Assembly: GCA_024103215.1 (NCBI GenBank)
Contig: JAGFIY010000039.1
Span: forward strand, 1 to 64,000
From: Melioribacteraceae bacterium
GTDB lineage: Bacteria > Bacteroidota > Ignavibacteria > Ignavibacteriales > Melioribacteraceae
Direction: 5' to 3'
Length of the DNA: 64,000 nucleotides
Of the stretch, positions 36,106 to 46,300 are shown in pieces. The first letter of the stretch is position 1. Each line of letters starts with the position of its first letter. A program made the position numbers and the translations under genes. Below the pieces are notes generated by a model. That model ran no database searches, was not told the DNA's origin, and saw only the letters and a program-made list of their open reading frames with translations.

Positions 36106-37455
36106 ATGAAAAAATATTTTAGCTTGTTCTTGATTATTGTTCTTTCGATTAGTTCTTCGGTCATCGCACAGAAAAAACTAACACTGGAAGATGCAATCAG
36201 CATAGCTCTTCAAAGAAATTCCACACTGGCTAAAAGTTATAATAATTTAATTGGAAATGAATCCGATGTGAAAAGTGCATACGGTGGATTTCTTCCTACT
36301 TTTGGAGTTTCCGGAGGCTGGAGCTGGTCGAAAACTCAGGATGCGGGGGGTCAGCAAGTTAACTTTTTAGGCGATGTGGTTGATGTTCCCGAAAGCAGTT
36401 ACGATACTAGAAATTATTCCCTGCGAGCCGGCGGAGGAATAACTTTATTCAATGGTTTGAGTAACTATGCAAATCTTGAATCTAGTAAAAATGATCTTGA
36501 AGCCGCTAAATACAGCTTGGATAGATTAAAAGAAGATATTATAGCTCAAACTTCAGAGTATTATTATAACATACTCGCAGCACAAGCTCTTGTTGAAGTT
36601 CGAAAAGAAAATCTTGTTTACAACCAAAAGTTTTTCGAAACAGTTGAAGCTATGAATAATTTAGGTTCAGTACCATTGGCGGATGTTTACAATCAAAAGG
36701 TTCAATTGGGTAATGCAGAACTTAGTCTCATCGAAGCACAAAATATGCTTGATGTAGCAATAAACACTCTAATTACTTATTTGGCATTGGATGTATTGGA
36801 AGAATACACATTTGATATGCCGAGTTTGGAAGCACAAAGCTCTGAACAGCTTCTGTCAGATTATAAAAATTTGGAAGAAAAAGTAGGTCAAGCTCTTAGA
36901 GAAAGAAAAGATTATAAAGCACAAATGCTGACTCTTGCAAGCCGAGATTCTAGAATTACAAGCGCGATGGGTGGATTATTCCCAAGCTTATCCGGTGATT
37001 ACGGATTTTCAACATCCGCAACTGAACCCGGAAAATTGTTCGACAGAAAAGTTTACAGCCTTGGTTTAACTTTAAGCTGGAATTTGTTCAACGGATGGAA
37101 TACTGAAAATGCGATTCAGTACGCTGAAATTGCTGCTAAAAATGCAGAAGAAGATCTTTTAGTTCTCGAAAGAAATATAAAAGTTCAGGTAAAACAAGGA
37201 TATTTGAATTTGATTGCTGCAAGGAAAGGTTTGGATGTAAGCAGAAGCAATGTTGAAGCCGCAAGTGAAAACAGAAGAATTGCTCAAGAAAGATACAACC
37301 TCGGGTCAGCAACTATTTTGGATGTTCTTCAATCAAACCGTGACTACCAAGAGGCTCAGCGCGGAAGAATTGATGCCGAGTTCAATTATCATATTTCGAG
37401 AGAAAGACTCCTTAATTACCTCGGAAAACTTGATTTTTCTAAATATGAAAATTAA
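36106..37455 (+). CDS. TolC-like outer-membrane efflux protein
   Basis: A 449-residue outer-membrane factor with a signal peptide (1-21, ending SVIAQ). Two OEP repeats are visible: KLTLEDAISIALQRNSTLAKSY at the N-terminus and LGLTLSWNLFNGWNTENAIQYA in the second half. RYNLGSATILDVLQSNRDYQEAQ closes the second helix pair. Strong ribosome site AAGGAG. It heads an operon with a MacA-like adaptor (28 bases downstream), an ABC ATPase and three permeases, so it is the exit channel of a MacAB-TolC-type exporter. Confidence 0.94.
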   Translation: MKKYFSLFLIIVLSISSSVIAQKKLTLEDAISIALQRNSTLAKSYNNLIGNESDVKSAYGGFLPTFGVSGGWSWSKTQDAGGQQVNFLGDVVDVPESSYDTRNYSLRAGGGITLFNGLSNYANLESSKNDLEAAKYSLDRLKEDIIAQTSEYYYNILAAQALVEVRKENLVYNQKFFETVEAMNNLGSVPLADVYNQKVQLGNAELSLIEAQNMLDVAINTLITYLALDVLEEYTFDMPSLEAQSSEQLLSDYKNLEEKVGQALRERKDYKAQMLTLASRDSRITSAMGGLFPSLSGDYGFSTSATEPGKLFDRKVYSLGLTLSWNLFNGWNTENAIQYAEIAAKNAEEDLLVLERNIKVQVKQGYLNLIAARKGLDVSRSNVEAASENRRIAQERYNLGSATILDVLQSNRDYQEAQRGRIDAEFNYHISRERLLNYLGKLDFSKYEN

Positions 37456-37483
37456 TAAAGGAAACAATTAAAGGAGATATATA

Positions 37484-38800
37484 ATGGGGAAAGGTAAATC
37501 TAAAAAATCTAAAAAGAAAGTATTTATCTTAGGTGCAATAGTATTACTTCTGTTTGTGGTTGTTGGTCTGCTTGCCTTCAGCGGAGATAAGGAAGAAATA
37601 ATCACCGTCCAAACCGAAGAAGTAAAATCTAGAACTATTACACAGGTAGTTACCGCAACAGGCAAAATTAATCCTGAATTTCAGGTCGAACTTCGTCCGG
37701 AAGTTACAGGAGAGATAGTTGATCTGCCAGTTGAAGAAGGCGATATTGTGAAGAAGGGTCAACTGCTAATAAGGCTTAAACCGGAGCAGTACATTGCAAG
37801 AAGAAACCGGGCACGCGCTAGTCTCGAAGCTGCTAAAGCAGGATTAAAGGTTAGAGAGGCAGCTCTTAATCAGGTAAAACTAGAATACGAACGCATAAAA
37901 GGGTTGTACGAAAAAGGATTGGTGAGTGATAAAGAACTTGAATCTTCAGAAGCCTTGTTCTTGCAAAGTCAAGGTCAGTACGAGGCAGAAAAGGCTCAAG
38001 TAATGCAAGCTACTGAAAGTTATAACGATGCCGTAGTAGAACTGGAAAAAACTGCAATATATTCACCGATAGACGGTACAATCATTGCATTAAATGTTGA
38101 ATTGAGTGAACGTGTTTTGGGAAGTTCGTTCAGTCAAGGAACGCATTTAATGACAGTAGCTGACTTGAGTAAAATCGAAGCTCAAGTTGAAGTTGATGAA
38201 AACGACGTAGTTCTTATTTCGATTGGTGATACAGCAAAAGTAGAAATAGACGCATTTAAAGATAAAGTATTTTTAGGAACAGTAACACAGATAGCCAACA
38301 GTGCAAAGACAACAGGTTTAGGAACACAGAACGAAGTAGTCAATTTTGAAGTAAAAATTAGATTGCTGAATCCTGATCAAACTATTAGACCTGGAATGTC
38401 CTGCGATGCAGACATTCAAACCGAAACGCGATTCAATGTAATATCGGTCCCAATTCAAAGTGTTACTGCAAGAGTTGAAAAACCTCAATTGGAAGAGGTA
38501 AGTGATGATGAAGAAGGCAACGGTGTTATTGCGGTTACGGACAAAGCTAAAACAAACGGTAAAACTAAAAAATCGGACGAAGTTGTATTTGTAGTGGATA
38601 ATAATTCCGTGAAACAAGTAAAAGTAACAACCGGAATTAGCGACGATAATTATGTTGAAATAATGGAAGGTCTTTCCGGTGGTGAAAAAGTTGTCAGCGG
38701 TCCTTACCGAGCAATATCCAAAGATCTTGAAGAAGGAAAGAAAATTTCGGTTAGAAAAGGCAGCGGGTCTGCAAGCACAGAACAGGTTAGTGACAAATAA
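37484..38800 (+). CDS. MacA-like periplasmic adaptor
   Basis: A 438-residue membrane-fusion protein with an N-terminal TM anchor (about 11-28). The first lipoyl half (ELRPEVTGEIVDLPVEEGD) is followed by a helical hairpin (about 105-185) and the second half (TAIYSPIDGTIIALNVELSE). A beta-barrel domain follows, then a long charged Lys/Glu insert near 335-360 (DDEEGNGVIAVTDKAKT) before the membrane-proximal domain. It pairs with the ATPase encoded 15 bases downstream. Ribosome site AAAGGAGAT is ideal. Substrates of such systems range from macrolides to lipopeptides and cannot be inferred here. Confidence 0.93.
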   Translation: MGKGKSKKSKKKVFILGAIVLLLFVVVGLLAFSGDKEEIITVQTEEVKSRTITQVVTATGKINPEFQVELRPEVTGEIVDLPVEEGDIVKKGQLLIRLKPEQYIARRNRARASLEAAKAGLKVREAALNQVKLEYERIKGLYEKGLVSDKELESSEALFLQSQGQYEAEKAQVMQATESYNDAVVELEKTAIYSPIDGTIIALNVELSERVLGSSFSQGTHLMTVADLSKIEAQVEVDENDVVLISIGDTAKVEIDAFKDKVFLGTVTQIANSAKTTGLGTQNEVVNFEVKIRLLNPDQTIRPGMSCDADIQTETRFNVISVPIQSVTARVEKPQLEEVSDDEEGNGVIAVTDKAKTNGKTKKSDEVVFVVDNNSVKQVKVTTGISDDNYVEIMEGLSGGEKVVSGPYRAISKDLEEGKKISVRKGSGSASTEQVSDK

Positions 38801-38815
38801 AATAACGGATAAAAC

Positions 38816-39541
38816 ATGAATATTATAAATATAGAACATATTGCAAAAATTTATCAAGTTGGTTCTGAAGAAGTTCATGCTTTAGCCGATGTTTCACTCA
38901 AGATTGATAAAAACGAATACGTTGCAATCATGGGTCCTTCGGGGTCTGGCAAATCTACGCTGATGAATATTTTGGGATGTTTGGATACCCCGACTAAGGG
39001 TCTTTACGAGTTTACCGGTGTAAACGTCAGCGACATGAACGATAACGAACTTGCCGTAATCAGAAATAGACAGATAGGTTTTGTGTTTCAAACCTTTAAC
39101 TTACTTCCACGCTCCGATGCGTTGCATAATGTGGAACTTCCGCTAATTTACTCCGGAATTCCATATCAAGAAAGAAGAGATCGAGCAAAGGAAGCACTGG
39201 GACAGGTTGGTCTTGCTGATAGAATGGATCATAAACCAAACGAACTTTCGGGAGGTCAAAGACAGAGAGTAGCAATTGCGAGAGCACTTGTTACGGATCC
39301 TTCTATCATTCTTGCCGATGAACCGACAGGAAACCTTGATACTAAAACCGGTGAAGATATAATGCACCTTTTTCATCTTCTGCACGAACAAGGAAATACT
39401 ATTATTCTTGTTACACACGAAGAGTATATTGCCGAGCACGCTGCGAGAATCATAAGAATAAGAGACGGTCTAATTGAAAGCGATACGCCGGTTGTGAATA
39501 GAGTCGAAACAAAAAGTAACGGCATTTCACTGCAATCATAA
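38816..39541 (+). CDS. ABC exporter ATPase (MacB/LolD type)
   Basis: A 241-residue ATP-binding subunit of the MacB/LolCDE class, which powers mechanotransmission rather than transport through the membrane. All motifs are intact: Walker [10 protein letters not shown] (40-48), Q-loop [11 protein letters not shown], signature [15 protein letters not shown], Walker [13 protein letters not shown] and H-loop VTHEEY. It is encoded apart from any permease; three separate permease genes follow, starting 15 bases later. One ATPase for three permeases implies shared use or heterodimer formation. Confidence 0.96.
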   Translation: MNIINIEHIAKIYQVGSEEVHALADVSLKIDKNEYVAIMGPSGSGKSTLMNILGCLDTPTKGLYEFTGVNVSDMNDNELAVIRNRQIGFVFQTFNLLPRSDALHNVELPLIYSGIPYQERRDRAKEALGQVGLADRMDHKPNELSGGQRQRVAIARALVTDPSIILADEPTGNLDTKTGEDIMHLFHLLHEQGNTIILVTHEEYIAEHAARIIRIRDGLIESDTPVVNRVETKSNGISLQS

Positions 39542-39556
39542 AGAGAGGATGCATTT

Positions 39557-40795
39557 ATGAATTCATATCTGTTTGAGTTGAAAGAGGGATTAATTATCTC
39601 CTTTAAAGCTATTAGAGCAAATAAGGTGAGATCGATTCTAACAACTCTCGGAATAATTATCGGTGTCTGGGCAGTAGTTACAATGTCAACCGCTATAAAA
39701 GGAATTGATCTGGCTTTTCAAAGCGGTGTTTCCTCCCTCGGATCCGATAATTTATACATAGATAAATGGGCTTGGTTTACTAACGACACTCCATGGTGGG
39801 AATTAAGAAACAGAAAGAATCTTGACATGGAGGATTATGAAAGATTTGTTAGTCTTGCCGAACTTCCACTTGCAGTTGCACCAAGTATGTTTTCGAGAGA
39901 AACGGTTAAACATGAAGATAAAGCTTTGGAGTTTATAAATATTACTGGTACAACTCACAACTACTTGGAAACAACAAACCTAGTAATGGAAGAAGGAAGA
40001 TTTTTTAACGAACTCGAAAGCGACGGAAACAGAAACGTCATAGTTCTTGGCAGCGAAGTGAATAAGAAATTGTTTCCGCTGGGGAATGGATTGGGAAATT
40101 ATGTGAGAGTAAAAGGTCAAAAATTGAAGGTCGTCGGCATCCTCGAGGAACAAGGAAGCTGGGTTATGGGGAACTTCAATCCCGATAATCAGGTTTTTGT
40201 ACCTATAGGATTTGTTTTCAAATATCTGCAAAGGGAATCTTTCGGTAGTATTACAATAAACGTCCGCGCACCAAACAGTACTATGGTTGAACCCGTTAAG
40301 GAAGAAGCTATTGGTATTATGCGCCGCGTCCGAGGATTGTCCTACGATCAACCCGACGACTTTTCAATCAATCAACAAGAAGGTCTTTTGTCCGAAATCA
40401 ATAGCACGATAGGTGTGATTCAAATAGCTGGTTTATTCATTACAGGACTTTCACTTTTCGTTGGAGCAATAGGAATTATGAATATTATGTTCGTTTCGGT
40501 CAAAGAAAGAACAAAAGAAATTGGTATCCGAAAAGCAATAGGCGCTAAGAGGCGAACAATTCTCGGTCAGTTTATTTCCGAATCGGCAGTTATTTGTCTT
40601 TTAGGCGGCACAATAGGATTAGGCTTGGCTGTGCTTACTAGTTTTATTATTAACCAATTTCTCCCCACAGCGGTTCAAATTGATGCGGTTTTCCTTGCAA
40701 TAATCATTTCAATATTGACGGGAGTATTATCGGGATTTGCTCCAGCATATACCGCTGCTAAAATGGATCCCGTAGATGCATTGAGGTATGAATAA
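39557..40795 (+). CDS. MacB/FtsX-type ABC permease, paralog 1
   Basis: A 412-residue permease with the four-TM MacB layout. TM1 lies near 22-45 after SFKAIRANKVRSILTTLGIIIG. A large periplasmic MacB_PCD domain (about 50-270) follows, and three TM helices sit near the end. VKERTKEIGIRKAIGAKRRTIL is the cytoplasmic coupling segment. The C-terminus DPVDALRYE is characteristic. The periplasmic domain differs clearly from the next two paralogs (it has a Trp-rich DNLYIDKWAWFTNDTPWWE stretch), suggesting a distinct role. Its stop overlaps the start of the next gene by one base. Confidence 0.94.
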   Translation: MNSYLFELKEGLIISFKAIRANKVRSILTTLGIIIGVWAVVTMSTAIKGIDLAFQSGVSSLGSDNLYIDKWAWFTNDTPWWELRNRKNLDMEDYERFVSLAELPLAVAPSMFSRETVKHEDKALEFINITGTTHNYLETTNLVMEEGRFFNELESDGNRNVIVLGSEVNKKLFPLGNGLGNYVRVKGQKLKVVGILEEQGSWVMGNFNPDNQVFVPIGFVFKYLQRESFGSITINVRAPNSTMVEPVKEEAIGIMRRVRGLSYDQPDDFSINQQEGLLSEINSTIGVIQIAGLFITGLSLFVGAIGIMNIMFVSVKERTKEIGIRKAIGAKRRTILGQFISESAVICLLGGTIGLGLAVLTSFIINQFLPTAVQIDAVFLAIIISILTGVLSGFAPAYTAAKMDPVDALRYE

Positions 40796-42027
40796 TGAAA
40801 ATAACTGAAACTGTAAAAGTTGCAATATCTTCGCTGCACGCCAATAGATTGCGTTCAACATTAACTATGCTTGGAATAATCGTTGGAATCTTTTCGATAA
40901 TTTCTATAAGCACTGTTATAAGTATGCTTCAGTCCAGCATTGAGGATGGAGTATCTGCGCTTGGGAAGAATGTTTTTCAGATTCAAAAGTGGCCTATTGT
41001 TCAGATGTCCCGGCAAGAACGAATGAAGTTGATGCGCAACAGAAGCGATATAACGATAGAAGAATTTTATAGACTTAAGGAATCCTTAACAGCCGCAAAA
41101 GCCGTTGGAGCCGAACAGTGGGGATTCGGCAAGCGGTTTGAATACGGCAACAAGGAGACAAATCCTAATGTCAGTTTATCCGGAACTTCACCCGAGGCTT
41201 TTGCCAATAACGGTTGGGTTGTTAGAGATGGCAGAGAATATAATTACCGTGACATAGAAAGAAGCGAGCGAATAATTGTTCTTGGTGCCGATGTTGCAAA
41301 AACATTGTTCCCGTTTGAAGATCCGATCGGCAAAGAGGTTAAGGTTGACGGACATAAACTTAAGGTAATAGGAGTTCTCGAAAGCCAAGGTGCATTCTTT
41401 GGGCAGAGTCAGGATAATTTTGCACTTATGCCTCTTTCGACTTTTCAGAATTTTTACGGCAAACGTAACAATAGCATTAACATTACCGTGTCTTCCTTCG
41501 GGAAAGAGGATTATGAGGAACTGATTGAAATTGCTACAGGTCATTTCAGAACAATAAGAAAAGTACCTCCGGGTGAACCGGATGACTTTACGATAAGAAC
41601 AAACCAGGCAATACTTGATCAAATCAACGAAACTACAGCTGGTGTTCGAATAGGTGCGTTCGTTGTTGCGGGTATTGCACTTCTCGCCGCGGGTATTGGG
41701 ATAATGAACATTATGCTTGTCTCTGTCACCGAAAGGACAAAAGAGATCGGAATAAGAAAAGCGATAGGTGCTAAAAGGAAAAATATCCTAACTCAATTTT
41801 TAGTTGAGGCAGTAACACTCTCGATTTTGGGTGGATTAGTTGGTATCTTCCTGGGTGTATTAGCGGGAAACATTGCAGGAAGCTTTCTGCAAGCTGCGGC
41901 AGTAGTGCCTGTAGACTGGATTGCAATAGGAGTAACATTATGTGTCGCGATCGGTGTTACTTTCGGAACCTATCCTGCATATAAAGCTGCTAACCTGGAT
42001 CCGATTGATGCTCTTAGATACGAATAA
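40795..42027 (+). CDS. MacB/FtsX-type ABC permease, paralog 2
   Basis: A 410-residue MacB-type permease. The coupling motif is VTERTKEIGIRKAIGAKRKNIL and the end is NLDPIDALRYE. It starts at the ATG overlapping the upstream TAA (TAATG), so translation is coupled. It is strikingly similar to paralog 3 throughout, including the periplasmic domain (FGQSQDNFA, KVPPGE). The two probably arose by a fairly recent tandem duplication. It may form a heterodimer with paralog 1 or 3 on the shared ATPase. Confidence 0.94.
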   Translation: MKITETVKVAISSLHANRLRSTLTMLGIIVGIFSIISISTVISMLQSSIEDGVSALGKNVFQIQKWPIVQMSRQERMKLMRNRSDITIEEFYRLKESLTAAKAVGAEQWGFGKRFEYGNKETNPNVSLSGTSPEAFANNGWVVRDGREYNYRDIERSERIIVLGADVAKTLFPFEDPIGKEVKVDGHKLKVIGVLESQGAFFGQSQDNFALMPLSTFQNFYGKRNNSINITVSSFGKEDYEELIEIATGHFRTIRKVPPGEPDDFTIRTNQAILDQINETTAGVRIGAFVVAGIALLAAGIGIMNIMLVSVTERTKEIGIRKAIGAKRKNILTQFLVEAVTLSILGGLVGIFLGVLAGNIAGSFLQAAAVVPVDWIAIGVTLCVAIGVTFGTYPAYKAANLDPIDALRYE

Positions 42028-42065
42028 CCAGATCGAAAGGATAATTTAAAATCGTTAAAATATAA

Positions 42066-43289
42066 ATGGAAATTTTAAGACTTGCTCTAAGCTCTCTTAG
42101 AGTAAATAAATTAAGATCCTCACTTACAATCCTTGGAATTGTAGTGGGGATTTTCTCAATTATTACTATAAGTACAGTTATTGAGATGCTTCAGAACAGC
42201 ATCGAATCCGGTGTCTCCCAGCTGGGTAAAAATACTTTTCAAATTCAAAAATTTCCCGTTATGCTTGAAGGTGGGCATGGGGCAAGAGCCAAGTATCGAA
42301 ACAGAGCAGATCTTACTATCGAACATTACGAACGCTTAAAAACACTTCTTCCCGAAGCAAAATCTATTGGTGCGGAACAATGGAATTTTGGGAAAGTTTT
42401 TAAGTATTTAAGCAACGAAACCAATCCAAATGTTTCGTTTTGCGGCGCAACTCATGAATCATTTGAAAACAATAATTGGGTAATTTCTTCAGGAAGAGTT
42501 TTCAATGAAAGAGATTTACACCGTTATGAAAAAATCGTGATACTAGGGGCTGATGTTGCTAAAACTTTGTTTGAATACCAAGACCCTATTGGGAAAGAGT
42601 TAAGAGTAGATGGTTATAAACTTAAGGTGATAGGCGTGCTCGAAAGTCAAGGTGCGGTTTTCGGTCAAAGTCAGGATAACTTTGCGGTTACTCCCATTAC
42701 TACTTTTCAAAACATATATGGAAAACGGAACCGGAGCATTAACATTACAGTTACCGCCTGGGATAAAGAATCTTACGATGAACTTATTGACCGGGCAACT
42801 GGTGCAATGCGAATTATAAGGAAAGTTCCACCGGGAGAAGATGACGATTTCGGTATCTTCTCAAATGCATCAATACTTGAACAGATAAACGATATAACCG
42901 CGGGCACCCGAATCGGCTCGATTGTTGTCGGGATGATTGCGCTTCTCGCGGCTGGTGTGGGTATTATGAACATTATGTTGGTCACTGTAACCGAAAGAAC
43001 TAAAGAGATAGGAATTCGGAAAGCAGTGGGAGCAAAAAAATCAAATGTTCTTTTTCAATTTTTGTTTGAAGCCATTTTCTTATCACAGATCGGTGGATTT
43101 ATTGGTATCGTACTCGGGGTTATTGCTGGAAATTTAGCAGGATCATTCCTTAACGCGGCAGTAGCAATTCCTTTGGATTGGATTATTATTGGAGTAATTC
43201 TTTGTGTTATTATCGGAGTTACTTTTGGAACATACCCGGCATATAAAGCTGCAAATCTTGATCCGATCGAAGCCCTTAGATTTGAATAA
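42066..43289 (+). CDS. MacB/FtsX-type ABC permease, paralog 3
   Basis: A 407-residue MacB-type permease, close paralog of the gene just upstream. Shared features include LGIVVGIFSI, ISTVIEMLQNSIESGVS, GKNTFQIQKFPVM, KVPPGEDDDF and the end NLDPIEALRFE. The gap of 38 bases and weak ribosome site suggest lower or separate translation. It is the last gene of the efflux set. About 97 bases separate it from the large surface-protein gene; an imperfect hairpin near 43350-43377 could attenuate read-through. Confidence 0.93.
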   Translation: MEILRLALSSLRVNKLRSSLTILGIVVGIFSIITISTVIEMLQNSIESGVSQLGKNTFQIQKFPVMLEGGHGARAKYRNRADLTIEHYERLKTLLPEAKSIGAEQWNFGKVFKYLSNETNPNVSFCGATHESFENNNWVISSGRVFNERDLHRYEKIVILGADVAKTLFEYQDPIGKELRVDGYKLKVIGVLESQGAVFGQSQDNFAVTPITTFQNIYGKRNRSINITVTAWDKESYDELIDRATGAMRIIRKVPPGEDDDFGIFSNASILEQINDITAGTRIGSIVVGMIALLAAGVGIMNIMLVTVTERTKEIGIRKAVGAKKSNVLFQFLFEAIFLSQIGGFIGIVLGVIAGNLAGSFLNAAVAIPLDWIIIGVILCVIIGVTFGTYPAYKAANLDPIEALRFE

Positions 43290-43386
43290 AAAAGATCAAG
43301 CATTTCTTCGGCTTCATAAATACCTTGCAATAAATTTGCTTACGGTTTAGATTTCTTCTTTAATTAAGAAAAATCTCCTAATCTAT

Positions 43387-46300
43387 TTGCAAAAATTCTC
43401 GAATATATTTCCAGTCATTATTATTTTGATCTTAGCATTTGTTTCAAAAAGCTATGCTCAGAACGAACTGATTACGAAAAGTATAACCGACACATTCAAA
43501 ATAAATTTTCAGAACAAATATTTATTAAGTTCAATATCGATCATACCATTTACTGAAAAGGTCATTGTTGGGAAAAAAATAGTAACCGGGAAAGATTATG
43601 AATTAAATTTCGAACACGGTTATATTTCGCTTTCGGATACACTTTCATATTCAATATTCGACACATTATTCGTTTCGTATAAATCCCTCGATATTTCATT
43701 TAGGAAAGAATATAGGAATAGAAAACTTATAACTGCTTATGACGAGACTACGAAAGACTCGATTAGTATCTTACGGTCGGATTTATCGTCGCTTAGTTCG
43801 GACGATATTTTCGGAAAAGGAATTCAAAGAAGTGGATCAATAACAAGAGGGTTTACAGTCGGAACTAACCGTGATTTGACTGTCAACAGTGGACTAAGAT
43901 TACAACTCTCGGGAAGACTTTCGCAGGAGATTGAAATAGTTGCTGCACTAACGGATGAGAATACTCCAATTCAGCCTGAAGGAAACACAGAAAGCTTGGA
44001 TGAATTAGACAAAGTTTTTATTGAAGTTCGTCATCCAAATGCAGTAGGAACTTTCGGTGATTACGATATGAAGGCAAACATTGGTGAGTTCGGTTATCTC
44101 GACAGAAAACTACAGGGCTTGAAAGCCGAAACAATCTTGGATAACTTTAACGCGGCCGCAGCATTGGCAAGCTCAAGGGGAAAGTTCAATACAAATCAGT
44201 TTCAAGGACAAGATGGTGTTCAAGGTCCTTACCGTCTGACGGGAGCAAATAATGAACGTGCAATAATTATTATTGCCGGAAGCGAAAAAGTTTATGTTAA
44301 CGGTGAAGAAATGCGGAGAGGAGAAAATAACCAATATGTTATAGATTATGCTGTTGGGGAAATTACTTTTACATCCAATAAATTGATTACATCTGCAAGC
44401 AGAATTACTATCGATTTTGAGTACACTGATCGTCAATACCAAAGAAACTTCTTCGGCACAAATTCTTCGGCATCATTCTATGGTGAAAAATTGAATTTAA
44501 AATTCTCATTTATGCAGGAAGGCGATAACCAGGACAGTCCAATCGATCTCGTGCTTTCCGAAAATGAGATAAAAATTCTTGAAGAAGCCGGAGATGATCT
44601 GTTCAAAGCAGCTCGTGACGGTGCAACTCTTATTGAACCGGATTCAAACGGGGTGAGACGCGGCAGTTACGCTCGAAGGGATACAGTTATTAACGGTGTT
44701 GAGCAATTTTATTATCTATATAGTCCCGGTGCAGACAGCGCAATTTACAATGTTATTTTCTCACACGTGGGAACCGGCAACGGAAGTTACCGCCGTGAAA
44801 GTGCCGGAAAGTACACATTCGTAGGTGAAAGTCTTGGTTCGTATTTACCTATCAAACTGCTCCCGGTTCCGCAGTTAAAGCAGATGGGAAATCTATTTTT
44901 ATCAGCAAAACCTTTTTCGAATTTAACTTTCAATTTTGAATTGGCTGGTAGCAGTTGGGATAAAAATAGATTTTCAAATTTGGATGATGATGATAACTAT
45001 GGTTATGCTAGAAATATTTTTATTCAGTATGATGAACAAAAACCCGAATTTCTTGGAGTGGAATTAAACGACCTTAAGATGAGTTTTAAAGATCGTTATA
45101 TTGAAGATCGTTTTACTTCCCTCGACCGAATAAACAGTATTGAGTACAACAGAGATTATAACATTTCAGACAGTGATTCCGAAAATGAAACATTGAGGGA
45201 ATTTCGATTAAATGTTTCGCCGTTTCAACAGTTTAGAATTCAATCTATGTATGGAAAAATTAAAAGAGGTAATTCGTTTTCATCAGACAGATTTTTAAAT
45301 GAAATTTCTCTTAAGGAAGATATGTCTTACAACATCACTTATAATATAGATTTTGTTTCATCTAAATCTAATTTTGTTGATTCGGATTGGCTGCGTCAGA
45401 AAGCAGATGCAAATTATAAGATAGGAAAAATTACTCCCGGTTTTTACTTTGAAGCCGAAGACAGAAAAGAATTTATGCTGGATTCTGATTCTTTGACCTC
45501 ACTCAGTCTCAAATTTTTTGAGTATAAACCTTACTTGACCATCGAGCCAATTTTCGGTTTAGGTGTTACGGCGTTTATCTCTCAGCGTGATGAATATGTT
45601 CCACTTCGAGGAGTAATGGTTAAAGAATCAAAAGCGTTGACACATAGTTATAAATTGAGCTACAATGAATTAAAAGAATTCTCCTCAAATTTGAATGTCA
45701 CTTTCAGGAATAAAAAGTTTACTCCTGAATTGACAGAAAGAGGGTTTCTTGATAACGAAACAATACTTTTAAGATCCGAATCAAGATTTAATTTTTGGGA
45801 TAGATTCCTTGACGGAAATCTATTTTATGAAGCTGCTACCGAACGAGCCGCAAAATTGGAGAAGATTTTCATTCAAGTTCCTGTTGGTCAAGGCAGTTAT
45901 AGATATTTGGGTGATTTGAACAATAACGGGATTGCAGATGAGGAAGAGTTTGAACCCACGATTTACGACGGCGATTTTATCTTAACTAACTACCCTACCG
46001 ATGAACTCTTCCCTGTTATAAATCTTAAAACAAGTACAAGATGGAAAATTGAATTTGATAAAATGTTTGATAAATCGACCTTTCTAAGTTCGGCAATGAA
46101 TGCTCTTGCTACAGAAACTTTCTGGAGGATTGAAGAGAAAAGCAGTTATCCGGAAACCGAAAAAATTTATCTGCTTAATTTTAATTATTTCCTCAATGAT
46201 TCTTCTACAATAAGCGGGTCAAATCTATTTCAGCAGGACTTGTTCCTTTTTAAGAACAGCAGTGAACTATCGTTTAGATTTAGATACAGTCAAAGAAAAA

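Noticed and set aside
38318-38878. Minus-strand 186-codon frame opposite the MacA-like gene
   Set aside because: It lies wholly opposite well-supported coding sequence and has a low-complexity Phe/Asn-rich composition.
43350-43377. Imperfect hairpin after the third permease as a terminator
   Set aside because: The AGATTTCTT/AAGAAAAATCT pairing is imperfect and AT-rich and no T-tract follows, so I did not list it as a feature.
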